Shown: piece by piece, positions 38,150-50,700 of the stretch
Layout: every line of letters begins with the position of its first letter
Position numbering within the stretch: position 1 is the stretch's first letter
Assembly (NCBI RefSeq): GCF_041381155.1
Contig: NC_091136.1
Span: 47,668,284 to 47,732,283, forward strand
Direction: 5' to 3'
DNA length: 64,000 nt
Source of the DNA: Argopecten irradians
Lineage: Eukaryota > Mollusca > Bivalvia > Pectinida > Pectinidae
Translations under genes and position numbers: made by a program
The notes under the pieces: generated by a model
Databases searched by the model: none
Told to the model about the DNA's origin: nothing
What the model saw: only the letters and a program-made list of their open reading frames with translations

Positions 38150-39395
38150 GCCCACCATCTGATGATGGTGTGCTATTCAAATCGCCCTGCGTCCGTCGTC
38201 CGTCCGTAAACAATGCTTGTTATCACTATTTCTTAAAAACTACTGCAGTGATTTTGTTCAAACTTCACATGGAGAGCCCCCTTGGTACATAGTTGTGCCA
38301 TACAGATTTTGTGGCTGATCGGAAAAACAAGATGGCCACCAGGCAGCCATCTTTGATTTTGGCAGTTGAAGTTTGTTATCGATATTTCTTGAGAACTACT
38401 GAAGGAATTTTGTTCAAACTTCACATGGAGGGTACCCTTGGTCCCTAGTTGTGCCATACAGATTTTGAGGCTGATCGGAAAAACAAGATGGCCGCCAGGC
38501 GGCCATCTTGGATTTTGATAGTTAAGGTTTGATATCACTATTTCTCAAAAAGTGCTGAAGGGATCTTTCTCAAATTTCATATGTAGGTTCCCCTAGGGCC
38601 CTAGTTGTGCATATTGCATTTTGGTACCGATCTGTCAACAAGAAGGCCGCCAGGCAGCCATCTTGGATTTTGTTATTCAAAGTTTGTTATCGCTGTTTCT
38701 CTTTATATATTTTCATAGCATATTTAATCTTTTAAACACTTTTTACAGTGATTTGGTCGATGTATAACTTAACAAAACTGGCGAGTAAAACTAACGATTT
38801 CCACACATGAATCACGACGTACTCATGCAAAAACATGGTCAGATTTTGGTTTTCGTCCACGGATAAGCCGCACTGATGTATAAGCCGCACTGCCGATTTT
38901 CAGGTAAAAAAGTAGCGGCTTATACTCCGGAAAATACGGTAATACTGAAGGGATCTGTCTCAAAATTCATATGTAGGTTCCCCTAGGGCCCTAGTTGTGC
39001 ATATTGTGATTTTAGACCGATCAGTCAACAAAATTGCTGCCAGGCAGCCATCTTGGATTTTGATATTCAAAGTTTGTTATCGCTATTTCTCAGAAAATAT
39101 TAAAGTAGAATGGATCTTTCTCAAATTTCACATGTAGGTTCCCCTAGGGCCCTAGATTTGGATATTGTGATTTGGGACCGATTGATCAACAAGATGGCCA
39201 CCAAGGAGCCATCTTGGATTTTGATAGTTGAAGTTTGTTACTGCTATTTCTCAAAAGGTACTGAAGCGATCTGTCTCAAATTTTATGTGTAGTATGTTTC
39301 AAAAAGTCTAAAAGTAGAGAATCCATCTTTCCATTGTCAGATATAGATCATTCTTTGGTGGGTGCCAAGATCCCTCTGGGATCTCTTGTTTTTTT
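38150..39395. mobile_element. Tandem-unit element with 156-bp units and paired YY1-like motifs
   Basis: It begins AGCCCACCATCTGATGATGG then GTCCGTCGTCCGTCCGT, and ends GATCCCTCTGGGATCTCTTG. Units containing TTTGTTATC(A/G)CTATTTCTC start near 38219, 38375, 38531, 38686, 39076 and 39237, about 156 bp apart apart from one gap. Each unit has CAAGATGGCCGCCAGGCGGC-type sequence followed by CATCTTGGAT. The gap is an insertion at 38,700-38,938. Confidence 0.78.
38700..38938. mobile_element. Insertion splitting a 156-bp unit
   Basis: About 235 bases interrupt the GCTGTTTCTC/TACTGAAGG sequence of the host unit. The insert contains GGATAAGCCGCACTGATG, TATAAGCCGCACTGCCG and GCGGCTTATACTCCGGAAAA followed by TACGGTA, typical of a dispersed repeat carrying the TATAAGCCGC motif. 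The left border is uncertain. Confidence 0.6.
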
Positions 39396-40143
39396 TTATA
39401 AAATTCAACAATATGATCTAGCTAATATAAATTAAGGAACATACCAGTCATGTCCCTGAATATCAGATAATGCACCAATGCTTTTTGTTTGAAGTAAAAT
39501 ATAATCCAGAGTTTCAGAATTTTCATGTTTGATTGCATGATATATTTTTCATTTTGTTGTTACATTTGATTGCTTCCTGTAAGGTAAAAATGATTGTGAT
39601 AAATGGTTCATTGTTATATTTTCCTGAAATAGATTTGTTTTAATTTCTAGGTTATCTCTCTGGGCTAAATTACCATAGTTGTTTAACTTAATTAAAGTGA
39701 ATAGTCGGGCAAAGAAAACCAGTCTAAATGCGTTCATTGTCCTTCCAAAAGTTCTCACATATTAATGTGACGGTCAAGTTCTGCTTAGTTTCCCAATTCT
39801 GACCATTAAAGTAAAGAAAAGTTGAAAGCATTGAAAGCGAGGCTGCATGGAAATGTAACCACAGACATAGTGAGCCGGGAGGACGTTTTAGAATTCCCAT
39901 ACTTTAAATTAATTTCTTTGTACGCAGACAGATTTTGACGAGAGATTTTATTTTTCCATTTCATAAGAAATTATACTGGATACATTCATACAATTTTTAC
40001 CGACTTTAGCCATCCTTGCCCGACTGTTCACTTTAAGCAAATATCAATTTGAAAATATGTAGTATTAGATAATTTGAAGTATTTGTTAGTAGTTTAACAC
40101 AAGATAGTGTACTGTGGTCCCATATTGGTCCCATATAAGGGCA

Positions 40144-40197
40144 ACTTCGCTAGCCAAGGGTATAAGAGTATCGGCTTATACCCTTGGCTAGCGAAGT
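40144..40197. repeat. Perfect 23-bp-arm hairpin, 8-base loop
   Basis: The left arm ACTTCGCTAGCCAAGGGTAT plus AAG pairs without mismatch to the right arm CTTATACCCTTGGCTAGCGA plus AGT around a loop of AGTATCGG. No larger element boundary was found around it. Confidence 0.85.
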
Positions 40198-41257
40198 GGA
40201 TATAAGGGCTGTTTATATTTTTCTCAAATAGATTTGTTTAAAGTTCCTTGCTATCTCTCGCCCTCTGGGTTATATTAGATTAGGTTAACCTAAATTAGCA
40301 ATTCTCAAATTGACAATGTACACATCTATGATATGAATGTACATGTACTAATGTTAGACAGTGTTAAGTATTTGTTAGTAATTAAACAGTTAAACGCAAT
40401 AGATCTATATCCTTGGTTTAAGGACAATAATGTAAATTAAATTAGTCTACAATGTTATTTTGTCAATGCTTTCCATTATTTCAATTTTAATTGCATTATT
40501 GGCATCCATTGACCAGATATGTTTAATGGAATAGCTCTTACTCAATTTTTTAACAATTCTAACAATATTGGCTTTGGTTCTTATATTTCCCATGTTAATT
40601 TTGGTGTGGCACCAATAGCTTTGGTTCTCATATTTCCCATGTTAATTTTGGTGTATCACCAATAGTGATTTATCATATAGAAGATGCATAATAGTTGGAT
40701 ATTTGTAGGCAGAATGGTTTATTTTACTTCTTTAATAAAGAATTGTTGAATTCCTTGATCATGTTTTGTTCTTTTCTATAAACACCTGTATACTTAATGT
40801 AAATGGATTGCATTAATATTCTATTAGTAATGAGACTGGTTCAGCCCCTGGCTGAGGTGGGGCTGCAAAAGGCGAACTTTGATGATTTTTTTTTCTTTAA
40901 ATGTATAGCCTTTGTCATTGAAGTGTGAATGCTAGGTTGTGGAGACGGAAGAAAGCAATGTTCTTGGATAATAACCAACTTACATTCAACATCTGAAAAC
41001 TGCTTTTTGTTAGTCAACTAAAAGTCCAATAGTGGAGAGTGTTTAAATGATTCCATAACCAGTACTGTGAAATAAAAGGAATACTAGTAGACACATTGGA
41101 TTTATAAAGGATCTTACATGAGTGATTATATGATTTGAAATTTATAAACAGGTTGAATAATTTTATATGCCACAAGCTCAATGTCAATGTTTCTATTGTC
41201 ACGTCACGATAACGTCAGGTTTCCACCCATTCTTGACTTTTTTTTCATCGTGGAATG

Positions 41258-41441
41258 AAACAAGAGGCTCATGGGCCTTAACGGTCATCTGACTATTAGC
41301 ACAATACAATGGGTTGTTCTTTCTAAATTAGGTAGAAAAATGGGGGGTCAGTGTGCTTACTTTTTTGCCTCATTTGAATATGTGTTATTTTTCAGTATTT
41401 TAGAGTAGACACATTGGATTTTCAGGTCAGATGACCTAAAA
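41258..41441. mobile_element. Short deletion derivative of the AACAAGAGGCCC family
   Basis: It starts AACAAGAGGCTCATGGGCCT then TAACGGTCATCTGAC, and ends GGTCAGATGACCTAAAA. Both termini match the 146-bp-unit elements at 48.5 and 63.4 kb, but the array is absent. It defines the minimal ends of the family. Confidence 0.65.
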
Positions 41442-42409
41442 ATGAATAGGCCAATCAGAAAGCCAGAAACAAAGAGAAAATTAATTATCAATCTATGAAA
41501 TAAATGTAACCAGGTAGACTGGTTGGATCTAGCTGCAATAATGTAGCTCAAAAGACTTTTAGACAGAAAATTGTGTCGTCTTTAGAGCTACAATGGCTGC
41601 CTATTACTGCTAATGGAGCAAAGTAATGATTATGCAAACCTTAAAAAAACATTTTTGCATTTTATCGTTCTTGTTTGATATCGCTTACCTACTAGGCAAT
41701 AAAACTGAACCACATACAACATCAAATTCTCATTGATGCATTATTTTTTTTACATAATACATATGAAGGGCATTTATACGACAAGTCCACAAATTGTGAA
41801 TTTGACGTCTTTTGAGCGGTACGGTAGATAATAAGAATGGTAGTTGTGTTTGTTTTGAAAAAAATAATATATAAATGCATATGTATGCATAAAATAATTG
41901 GAAACCTACAAAAAAGTATAGAAAACAGTGCCCAGTGATTTTCGGAGGCAGTGCTCCACTACAACACATAGGGACCAATTCGTACCCGGCCGAAAGGTAT
42001 AGTAGGCCCAGTACGTATATTCGTTCTAGGTTGGACCTGGTTGAACATGTCAAAGACAGACTTGGTGATTTTACATTGTTTTCAGACAAGCCATGACAAA
42101 GCCCTCACAGGCATGTATCATAAACTGCAAGTCCGTCAAGATTTATACTTGAAATAATGACTCTTTGCAAACGGTAAAACGGGTTGTTCCGGATAAACGA
42201 AAACGGCCTAGGTTTTGCAATCAATGAAACAAAGTTACTTTTAATCAAATGCCACTCAGAACTATTAGGATACAGAACCAGAATCATTTTGACAATTAAC
42301 ATTTTATTTTATTTTTTAAATATCACAATGTGTTTGTAAAAGCAAACCCTGTTCTTAGTTTTCTGACAAATGTTTTCAGTTAAACTTCTGATCAGACACA
42401 AGGGTAGTG

Positions 42410-43960
42410 GAAGGATTACCTGCTGAAATAGGATTCCCTAAAAGGTCTACTGACATAGGATTCCCTCCAAAAGCTCTACTGACTCAGGATTCCCCCCTCG
42501 GGCTACTTACATAGGAGTCCCCCTTATGGCTCTACTAACACAGGATTCACTCTCGAGCTACTAACATAGGAGTCTTCCTAAAGGCTCTCCTGACACTGGA
42601 TTCCCCCCTCGGGCTACTAACATAGGATTCCCCCTAAAAGCTCTAGACTTCGCTCTCAAAGGTCTCCTGAAACAGGATTCCTTCAAGGGACTATTGAAAT
42701 AGAATCCCCCCCTAAAGGGTCTACTGAAATAGAATTCTGCCTCAAGCGTCTACTGACAGAGCATTTTTCCATCAAAGGTTTACTGAAATAAGATTCCAGA
42801 CTTGAAGGGTCTACTGAAATAAAAATACCCCCTTAAGGTCGACAGACCCAGGATTTCCCCCTCAAGGATCTTTGGACATGGTTTCCCCCTCAAACCCAGG
42901 ACTCCCCCTCAAAGTTCTATGAACAGAGTTTCCCCCTCAAGGGTCTACAGACCCAGGATTCCCCCCTCAAGGGTCTATGGACAGTGTTTCCCCTTCAAGG
43001 TCTACAGACCCAGGATTCCCCCTCAAGGGTATACGGACAGGATTCCCCCTCAAGGGTCTACAGACCCAGGATTCCACCCTTAAGGGTCTACGGACATAGA
43101 GTTTCCCCCTCAAGGGTCTACTGACCCAGGGTTCCCCCCTCAAGGTTCTACGGACATAGGATTTCCCCCTCAAAGGTCTACTGACCCAGGATTCCCCTCT
43201 CAAGGGTCTATGGACAGGGTTTCCCCCTCAAGGTCTACAGACCCAGGATTCCCCATCAAGGGTATACGGACAGGGTTTCCCCCTCAAGGGTCTACAGATC
43301 CAGGATTCCCCCCTCAAGGGTCTTCGGACATAGGATTTCCCCCTCAAGGGTCTACTGACCCAGGATTCTCCTCTCAAAGGTCTACGGACAGGGTTTCCCC
43401 CTCAAGGTCTACAGACCCAGGATTCCCCCTCAAGGGTATACGGACAGGGTTCCCCCCTCAAGGGTCTACAGACCCAGGATTTCCCCCTCAAGGGTCTACT
43501 GACCCAGGATTCCCCTCTCAAAGGTCTACGGATAGGGTTTCCCCCTCAAGGTCTACAGACCCAAGATTCCCCCTCAAGGGTATACGGACAGGGTTTCCCC
43601 CTCAAGGGTCTACAGACCCAGGGTTTACTGACCCAGGATTCCCCTCTCAAGGGTCTACGGACAGGGTTTCCCCCTCAAGGTCTACAGACCCAGGATTCCC
43701 CTCCAAGGGTATACGGACAGGGTTTCCCCCTCAAGGGTTACAGACCCAGGATTCCCCCCTCAAGGGTCTACGGACATAGGGTTTCCCCCTCACGGGTCTA
43801 CTGACCCAGGATTTCCTCTCAAGGGTCTATGGACAGGGTTTTCCCCTCAAGGTCTACAGACCCAGGATTCCCCCTCAAGGGTATACGGACAGGGTTTCCC
43901 CCTCAAGGGTCTACTGACACTGGGTTTCCCCCTTAAATGTCATCTAGATTCTGCCACATC
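42410..43960. repeat. Pyrimidine-rich minisatellite, about 27-30 bp units with higher-order pattern
   Basis: Repeats of the form ACCCAGGATTCCCCCTCAAG plus GGTCTACGG, alternating with ACAGGGTTTCCCCCTCAAGG. From about 42,900 the copies are very regular. A larger module starting GACAGGGTTTCCCCCTCAAG recurs near 43210, 43386, 43530, 43660 and 43831. Because many units are near 30 bp, a 189-codon frame (43210-43779) stays open by chance. The array ends about 185 bases from the POLR3F stop and may lie in its 3'UTR. Confidence 0.9.
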
Positions 43961-44144
43961 ACTTTTCTTTCAGCTAATTTGTAGATCTGTTTTTCCAATA
44001 GTACCCCAACTATCCTGCTGCTCACGGTGGATTCTGTTACATCTGTTATGTTCTGTTTGTGCACAGACCAAGAAACAGAGCCTGAAGCTCAATAGAAGTG
44101 AATTGTTCACCACATATGTATAGGCTATTCAGTTTTCACTTTGG

Positions 44145-44747
44145 TCAGATTTCAAGCCATTCCTTCATGTAAACACAGTTTGTTGGTGACACAGGACCTC
44201 CTTCAAAGCACTGGTCGAAAACCTGTGGAAGGAAACATATCATTCATTAAATTTCTCATTAAATTGCTTTGGCTTATATATATTAATTCTATCGTTTAAT
44301 GTTTATTGTCAGAAAGTCCTTTTATAACAGCTAGGTCATTTACAAGTGTACAAGGTTTAGGAGATGGAGAAAAGTTTGAGAACTGAGAGAAAGACCAAAA
44401 CCATTCACTGATTGTACCTTACCTAGTAGAAGCTATATACGTGTACTTTTCGAACTAGCATCTGATAGGGGGAGGAAAGTAGTAATATGTAGGAACATCT
44501 CAGCTTAAAATTAGTAAGAAACAAATGGCAATATCTGTCCTAAAACCCCCAGAAACATTAGCTGTTAACCTACAGGGCAGGATCCACAGGGCATCCTCAT
44601 GAGTCCAGTGGTTGGTACAAGTGGTTTCATTGCACGGTACAACTTGGAACTAGCCTCTCCTGAACCTGCTGTCATGGATCTTTCTACTTTCCCATCATAT
44701 ATGAGGGTATCCATGATTGTTTCAATATCGTCTACAGAAAGCTGTAC
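44145..44747 (-). CDS. POLR3F: POLR3F last two exons: conserved C-terminus with 4Fe-4S cysteines
   Basis: Exon 44574-44747 carries VQLSVDDIETIMDTLIYDGK, LYRAMKPLVPTTGLMRMPCG and the first two cysteines of MPCGSCP. The final exon 44145-44222 supplies the other two (FDQC and PTNC). They number 280, 283, 289 and 300, a constant offset of 7 from the cysteines known to bind a 4Fe-4S cluster in human RPC39. The cluster motif is therefore complete but split by an intron between the second and third cysteine. The stop TGA is at 44145-44147. Confidence 0.93.
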
Positions 44748-47700
44748 CTGAAGTGGATGAAATCAGCCGATACCTAAAACTCTACAGCATTCGAATGTGA
44801 TTTTATCATTTCAAAATTTGTATACAAAACTACATATATGTGTAAGGTGTCATTCTACAAATGATGTATTATCACAATTGTTACATACTTTAATGCTATA
44901 ACAATATAACACAGGTGACAGAATTGTTCATGGTAGATTAGCATTTGGGTACTTAAAAGTAAATTCACATTTTATTTTTATCACAGGTATACAATTGTAT
45001 GTCAATATATTACTGCCGTTCTATCATAAGATTGCACGATTGTGTTACAGTACTAGTGTATCGACTCACTGTAGTAGATTACATCGCTACATGGTACAGG
45101 TGAAGTGTCTATGTAACACGCATTGTGATTGGCTGAAGTGTGTATATAAATAAACGTTACACAATGCAACCTATTTGTGCAATCGGGACGTTGTAAGTAC
45201 GTCGAAACAATTACAAATGTTCATAGATAAACATCTGAAAAATTAATATTTGTAAAATAGAAGTATTACGCTGTAAAAATAAATAACGCTGATATATAGA
45301 ATTCGCGCTGTAATATCAAGGATACGTCCTTGGTAATATACATGACTGTTGGGTGGTTTTTTCCGTAGTACACCTAGCACATGTGACGAACTTGACTGAC
45401 AGAGTTTCCTGAAATAGCTGTTGTAAATATATAAATAAGATGATTGAAAAAAAATCAAACATGGAAAGAGATAACACACAATCAGGTTATACTAGCTGTA
45501 GAAGAATACATAATATTGATTTAAACATGATAATACTGGTACCGTTAATGAATAAATATGAAGGTCAAGAAGAAAGTATCTGCTAAAACAACTGTTCAGT
45601 TTCATATGGTAAGGTATATTTAAAATGTCAATTTAACTCTGAATTTGAACTTTATACTGAATAAAAAAGTGTGGAAGTACTAAAAATCGTCGGCTGCCAA
45701 CGCGTGCATATTATAAGTTACCGGTAAGATGCATGTGAGTTTGCACATGTGTAACGTTACGTTACTATTTTAATCTCTCGCTAAAATTGCGCCAAAATTA
45801 GAAGCGATTCAACCGATCACAGCCAAAATTAGAAGCAGTCCTCAACCGATCATATGTCGACATGTCAAAGCCACGAACCGATCTAAAAGTACGCGAAAGG
45901 GTAGTGAAAATGTACAATGATGGCATGGGGTGTCCTATGGAAACATATCCAAAGCGGCCGACGTTTGTAAATCCACCTGTCGGAAACATCGCAAAGTTGT
46001 GCAAGGAACAACATGGTTCTCTGCTTCCACGTGTTCGGTCTATCATGACACCAACAAAGGTTAGTGAAGAAGTTGTTAAATTCGTCGAATATCGGAAGAA
46101 AATGAGACCAAGCATGGCAGGCTAAAAAAAACAGCTTTACTGTGCACACACGTTTTTCTCTTCTATTTTTAGATCAACTCAGCCAATCACAATGCGTGTT
46201 ACATAGGCACTTCACCTGTAACATGTAGCGATGTAATCTACTACAGTGAGTCGATATACTAGTACTGTAACACAATCGTGCAATCTTATGATAGAACGGC
46301 AGTAATTCCTTTTGCCAGTAAATGAGAGCAATATAAAGGAATAAATTTTGCTGTAATGTGCATCCAAATATCTTAATTCTATGAAAGACTATAAAAAGAA
46401 CCTGTAAAATTATTGGGTTTAACACTGCAATTCTTTCCTTTGGTGGTTATGGGATGATGAAAGCCAACTGGACAAAGCCAAATTAATAAAGCAATTGTAT
46501 GATTACATAGAGTGACTGCAGTGAAAATAAAGAGCATACCCTTGGTTGTATTTCTTATAATGAATTAAAAGATTGCACTTCCTACCTTACTGATGCCTAG
46601 CTCTGAGATGTATTTCCACACATCTGATAAGGAGGTAAAGGCAGCATTCCTCTGTGCTATGGGGTCTATTTGGTTCTCCCTTGCAAGGGTAGCCTGAAAG
46701 GAAAGCACGAAAGATATACAGCACCTTTATAGACATGAAACATCTATTTGTCCTTCTGAGTTAGTGATACTAAGTCTTCTTAGAGTATTGGTAATAACCG
46801 AAACTAAAGATCAAACTACAAATCTATAGTATGGATGAAAAGATAAATTTCAGGTCAATTTTAATGATATTCAAGCCGAAGATTAATGGAAAACAATCTT
46901 ATACTTGTCAGGTAATAATGAAAATGGCACATTGATATTCACATGAATTCTACTTCATAACTACTGAATCCTGTATCTTTCCAATGTTTTAACATCATGG
47001 AAGCATTTATCATGATATTCCTTAGCTGCGATGACGTAGCTCTGAACTGAGATTTCTGACAGATGGTCGTCAGTACAGAGTGGAGGCAGAGTATGATTAT
47101 TCGTTCTAGATATCCCTAAGCAACAACTTTGTATATATAATTATCTCTTAGAAATTTTCAAGTTAGCTATATCCAACTAACCAGCCTATGAAACAGCTAA
47201 TGAAGAAAGGGGCTTTATATGACACAGGTGACAGGAACCTTAACACATCTTAAAGACAAATTTTAACTACCATTACATGTATTCCATAATACAACTTTGT
47301 CAGTTAGAGAGAATGTAGACTACCAGCAATATGTAAAATGCACCTTTTGCTCCAGATACTTGAAACATTGCTGATTAAGAACCTCCACAAATTCAGACTC
47401 AAAATCCTGGTCACTGTACCATGCTCCTCCTGTCACAGTCCGGTCAGGTTCCAAGTTGTACAGCATGTACACCTTCTTCTTGGAGGCCTGTCAAAGGTCA
47501 CAGTTGTCATATATTTATCCATTTTTCTATCACAATTTCTTATATTACTATCATGATTTATAATAAGTATGATGAAATAACAGAATGTGATTTTTGACAG
47601 TAAATATGGAAAACTTGAAATGGGCAAAATGACTTTTTTTCAAGACTGATTAGAGGCTAAACTTATTCAAACACCAGTAACCAGGTAGTCCAAGTAATAG

Positions 47701-50700
47701 AACCTCCATCAGACATTTGGAGTAGGGACTTTGAGAAAGGAGGAAAATATGTAGAAGGACTGGACTTGATTTTTTGGTAGCCTCAGTCTACTGTTTGTAA
47801 AGTTCGTGATCGGAACACAGGTCAGGCGGATCAGGAAATTCTGCTCTTCTTTTTTTAATACAAAGTATAAAATACAGCATACTTACTGCAACAGACTTGA
47901 CAGCTTTGATCAATTTCTTGCTTTCTAAGTTTTTTAAGATCTTGTTGACTTGAGTTAGAAGGAGATTACATTTGTATCTGATGTCCCTGATCCATATACC
48001 TGCAAAGAATATTGGTAGATTAATATCATTAAATTGTCCATACAAAATGTGTAAAGGTGATCCAACAAATTAACAATAAAAACTTATTACATTGAACCAA
48101 TCAGAGTATCCCTGTAGTAGTTGTATCGGAGACACAAAACTTGACAAACAAGGTCAAATTGAATTTCTGAATGACCCACTGGACACCCTGCTCCATCACA
48201 ACACTTTAGAACTTTCGTGATCAAAATAAATTCATAAAAGTTTGTCTCTGTGGAAATATTCTTACCTTTCTAATATTGAAAGGAAATGCCATTCAATTTT
48301 AATTCCATGAAAATTCAATTTCTTGAAACTGTTTTAAAATCAAAATCACAAAATATTTAGTAGCCACAAAAAATATAAACCTGATTGTTTACATTTTTGT
48401 ATACATCTATTGTGATATCTGCTATAACAAGGCTTTCCTTCTTTAAATTTGACATGATAGGTCAATTATTTATAACAAGAGGCCCAAAGGGCCTTAACGG
48501 TCATCTGACTACCTTGACAATAGTAAAATTAATTATATATGGTGTCACTTTGTCAGGATCATGTCATGATCATTTTCAATTTCTTTCAACAAATTTTATT
48601 TCAAGCAAGAGGCCCAAGGGCCTTAACATATAGGAAATTAATTAGATATAGTGTCATCTTCGATTTGGGATCAACCAGAGATGTAACAATACTTTGTCAG
48701 GACCATGTCAGGATCATTTCATGCAAGTTTCAGCCAAATCCCTTCGGTAGAACTTGAGAAGAAGTTCAAAATGTGTTTTCAAGATGGCGACTGTGGCGGC
48801 CATCTTGGATTTCAGATTGACCCGAAAAATAACAACACTTTGTCGGGACCATGTCAGGATCATTTCATGCAAGTTTCAGCCAAAAAGCACCAGTAGAATT
48901 TGAGAAGAAGTTCAAAATGTGTTTTCAAGATGGTGGCTGTGGCTGCCATCTTGGATTTCAGATCGACCCGAAAAATAACAACACTTTGTCGGGACCATGT
49001 AAGGTTCAAAATGTGTTTTCAAGATGGCGGCTGTGGCGGCCATCTTGGATTTCGGATCAACCCGAAAAATAACAACACTTTGTCAGGACCATGTCAGGAT
49101 CATTTCATGCAAGTTTCAGCCAAATCGCACCGGTAGAACTTGAGAAGTTCAAAATGTGTTTTCAAGTTGGCGGCCATCTTGGATTTCAGATTGCCCCGAA
49201 AAATAACAACACTTTGTTGGGACCATGTCAGGATCATTTCATGCAAGTTTCAGCCAAAAAGCACCAGTAGAATTTGAGAAGAAGTTCAAAATGTGTTTTC
49301 AAGATGGTGGCTGTGGTGGCCATCTTGGATTTCAGATCGACCCGAAAAATAACAACACGAAAAATAACAACACTTTGTCAGGACCATGTAAGGTCCAAAA
49401 TGTGTTTTCAAGATGGCGGCTGTGGCGGCCATCTTGGATTTCAGATTGCCCTGAAAAATAACAACACTTTGTCGTGACCATGTCAGGATCAGTTCATGCA
49501 AGTTTCAGCCAAATCGCACCGGTAGAACTTGAGAAGAAGTTCAAAATGTGTTTTCAAGATGGCAGCCATCTTGGATTTCAGATCGACCCGAAAAATAACA
49601 ACACTTTGTCGGGACCATGTCAGGATCATTTCATGCAAGTTTCAGCCAAATCCCACCGGTAGAACTTGAGAAGTTCAAAATGTGTTTTCAAGATTGTGGC
49701 TGTGGCGGCCATCTTGGATTTCCGATTGACCCGAAAAAATAACAACACTTTGTCGTGACCATGTCAGGATCATTTCATGCAAGTTTCTGCCAAATCCCAC
49801 TGGTAGAACTTGAGAAGAAGTTCAAAATGCGTTTTCAAGATGGCGGCTGTGGTGGCCATCTTGGATTTCGGATCGACCCGAAAAATAACAATACTTTGTC
49901 CGGACCATGTCAGGATCATTTCATACAAGTTTCAGCCAAATCCCACTGGTAGAACTTGAGAAGAAGTTCAAAATGTGAAAAGTTAATGCACGGCAGACGG
50001 TGGACAGCGCATGGCGCACGGCGGACGATGACGGATGAAACATGATGGCTGTAGGTAAAAACAAGGGCCCAAATGGCCCGAATTGCTCACATGCTATCTG
50101 GTAATCATGCATGGTTCATACTTAACAAATAGGAGAGTGAATAAGAATTTATATCATGCCCACACATGTTAGAGGCCCTATACCTCTTGGTTATTAAGAA
50201 GAAGTCATTTCAAGATTTTAGCCTATTTGACCTCTGTGACCTTGAATGAAGGTCAAGGTCATTCATTTGAACAAACTTGGTAGCCCTTCATCCAGCATGC
50301 CACAGACCCAATATCAGGTCCCTAGGCCTCTTGGTTACTAAGAAGTCTGTTAAAGATTTCAGGCTATTTGAACCCTGTGACCTTGAATGAAGGTCAAGGT
50401 CATTCATTTGAACAGACTTGGTCGCACTTCATCCCAGCATGTCACATGCCAAAGATCAGGTCTCTACGCCTCTTGGTTATGAAGTAGAAGTCGTATCAAG
50501 ATATTTCAGGCTATTTGACCCCTGTGACCTTGAATGAAGGTCATGGTCATTCATTTGAACATACTTGGTAGCCCTTCATCCCAGCATGTCACTGGCCCAA
50601 TATTAGGTCTCCGGGCCTCTTGGTTATTAAAAAGTCCATTAAAGATTTTCACCTATTTGATCCCTCTGACCTTAAATGAAGGTCAATGTCATTCATTTGA

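Larger units (their letters stand above)
39400..42400. other. Intergenic sequence between tail-to-tail genes
   Basis: No gene found. It holds a perfect hairpin at 40,144-40,197, a direct duplication of about 52 bp at 40,567-40,671 (TTTGGTTCTTATATTTCCCA type) and a short AACAAGAGGC element at 41,258-41,441. Confidence 0.45.

Noticed and set aside
43210..43779. 189-codon open frame rich in Pro, Gly and Ser
   Set aside because: It lies wholly inside the minisatellite. It stays open because units are near 30 bp, and it has no start context, splice support or non-repetitive part.
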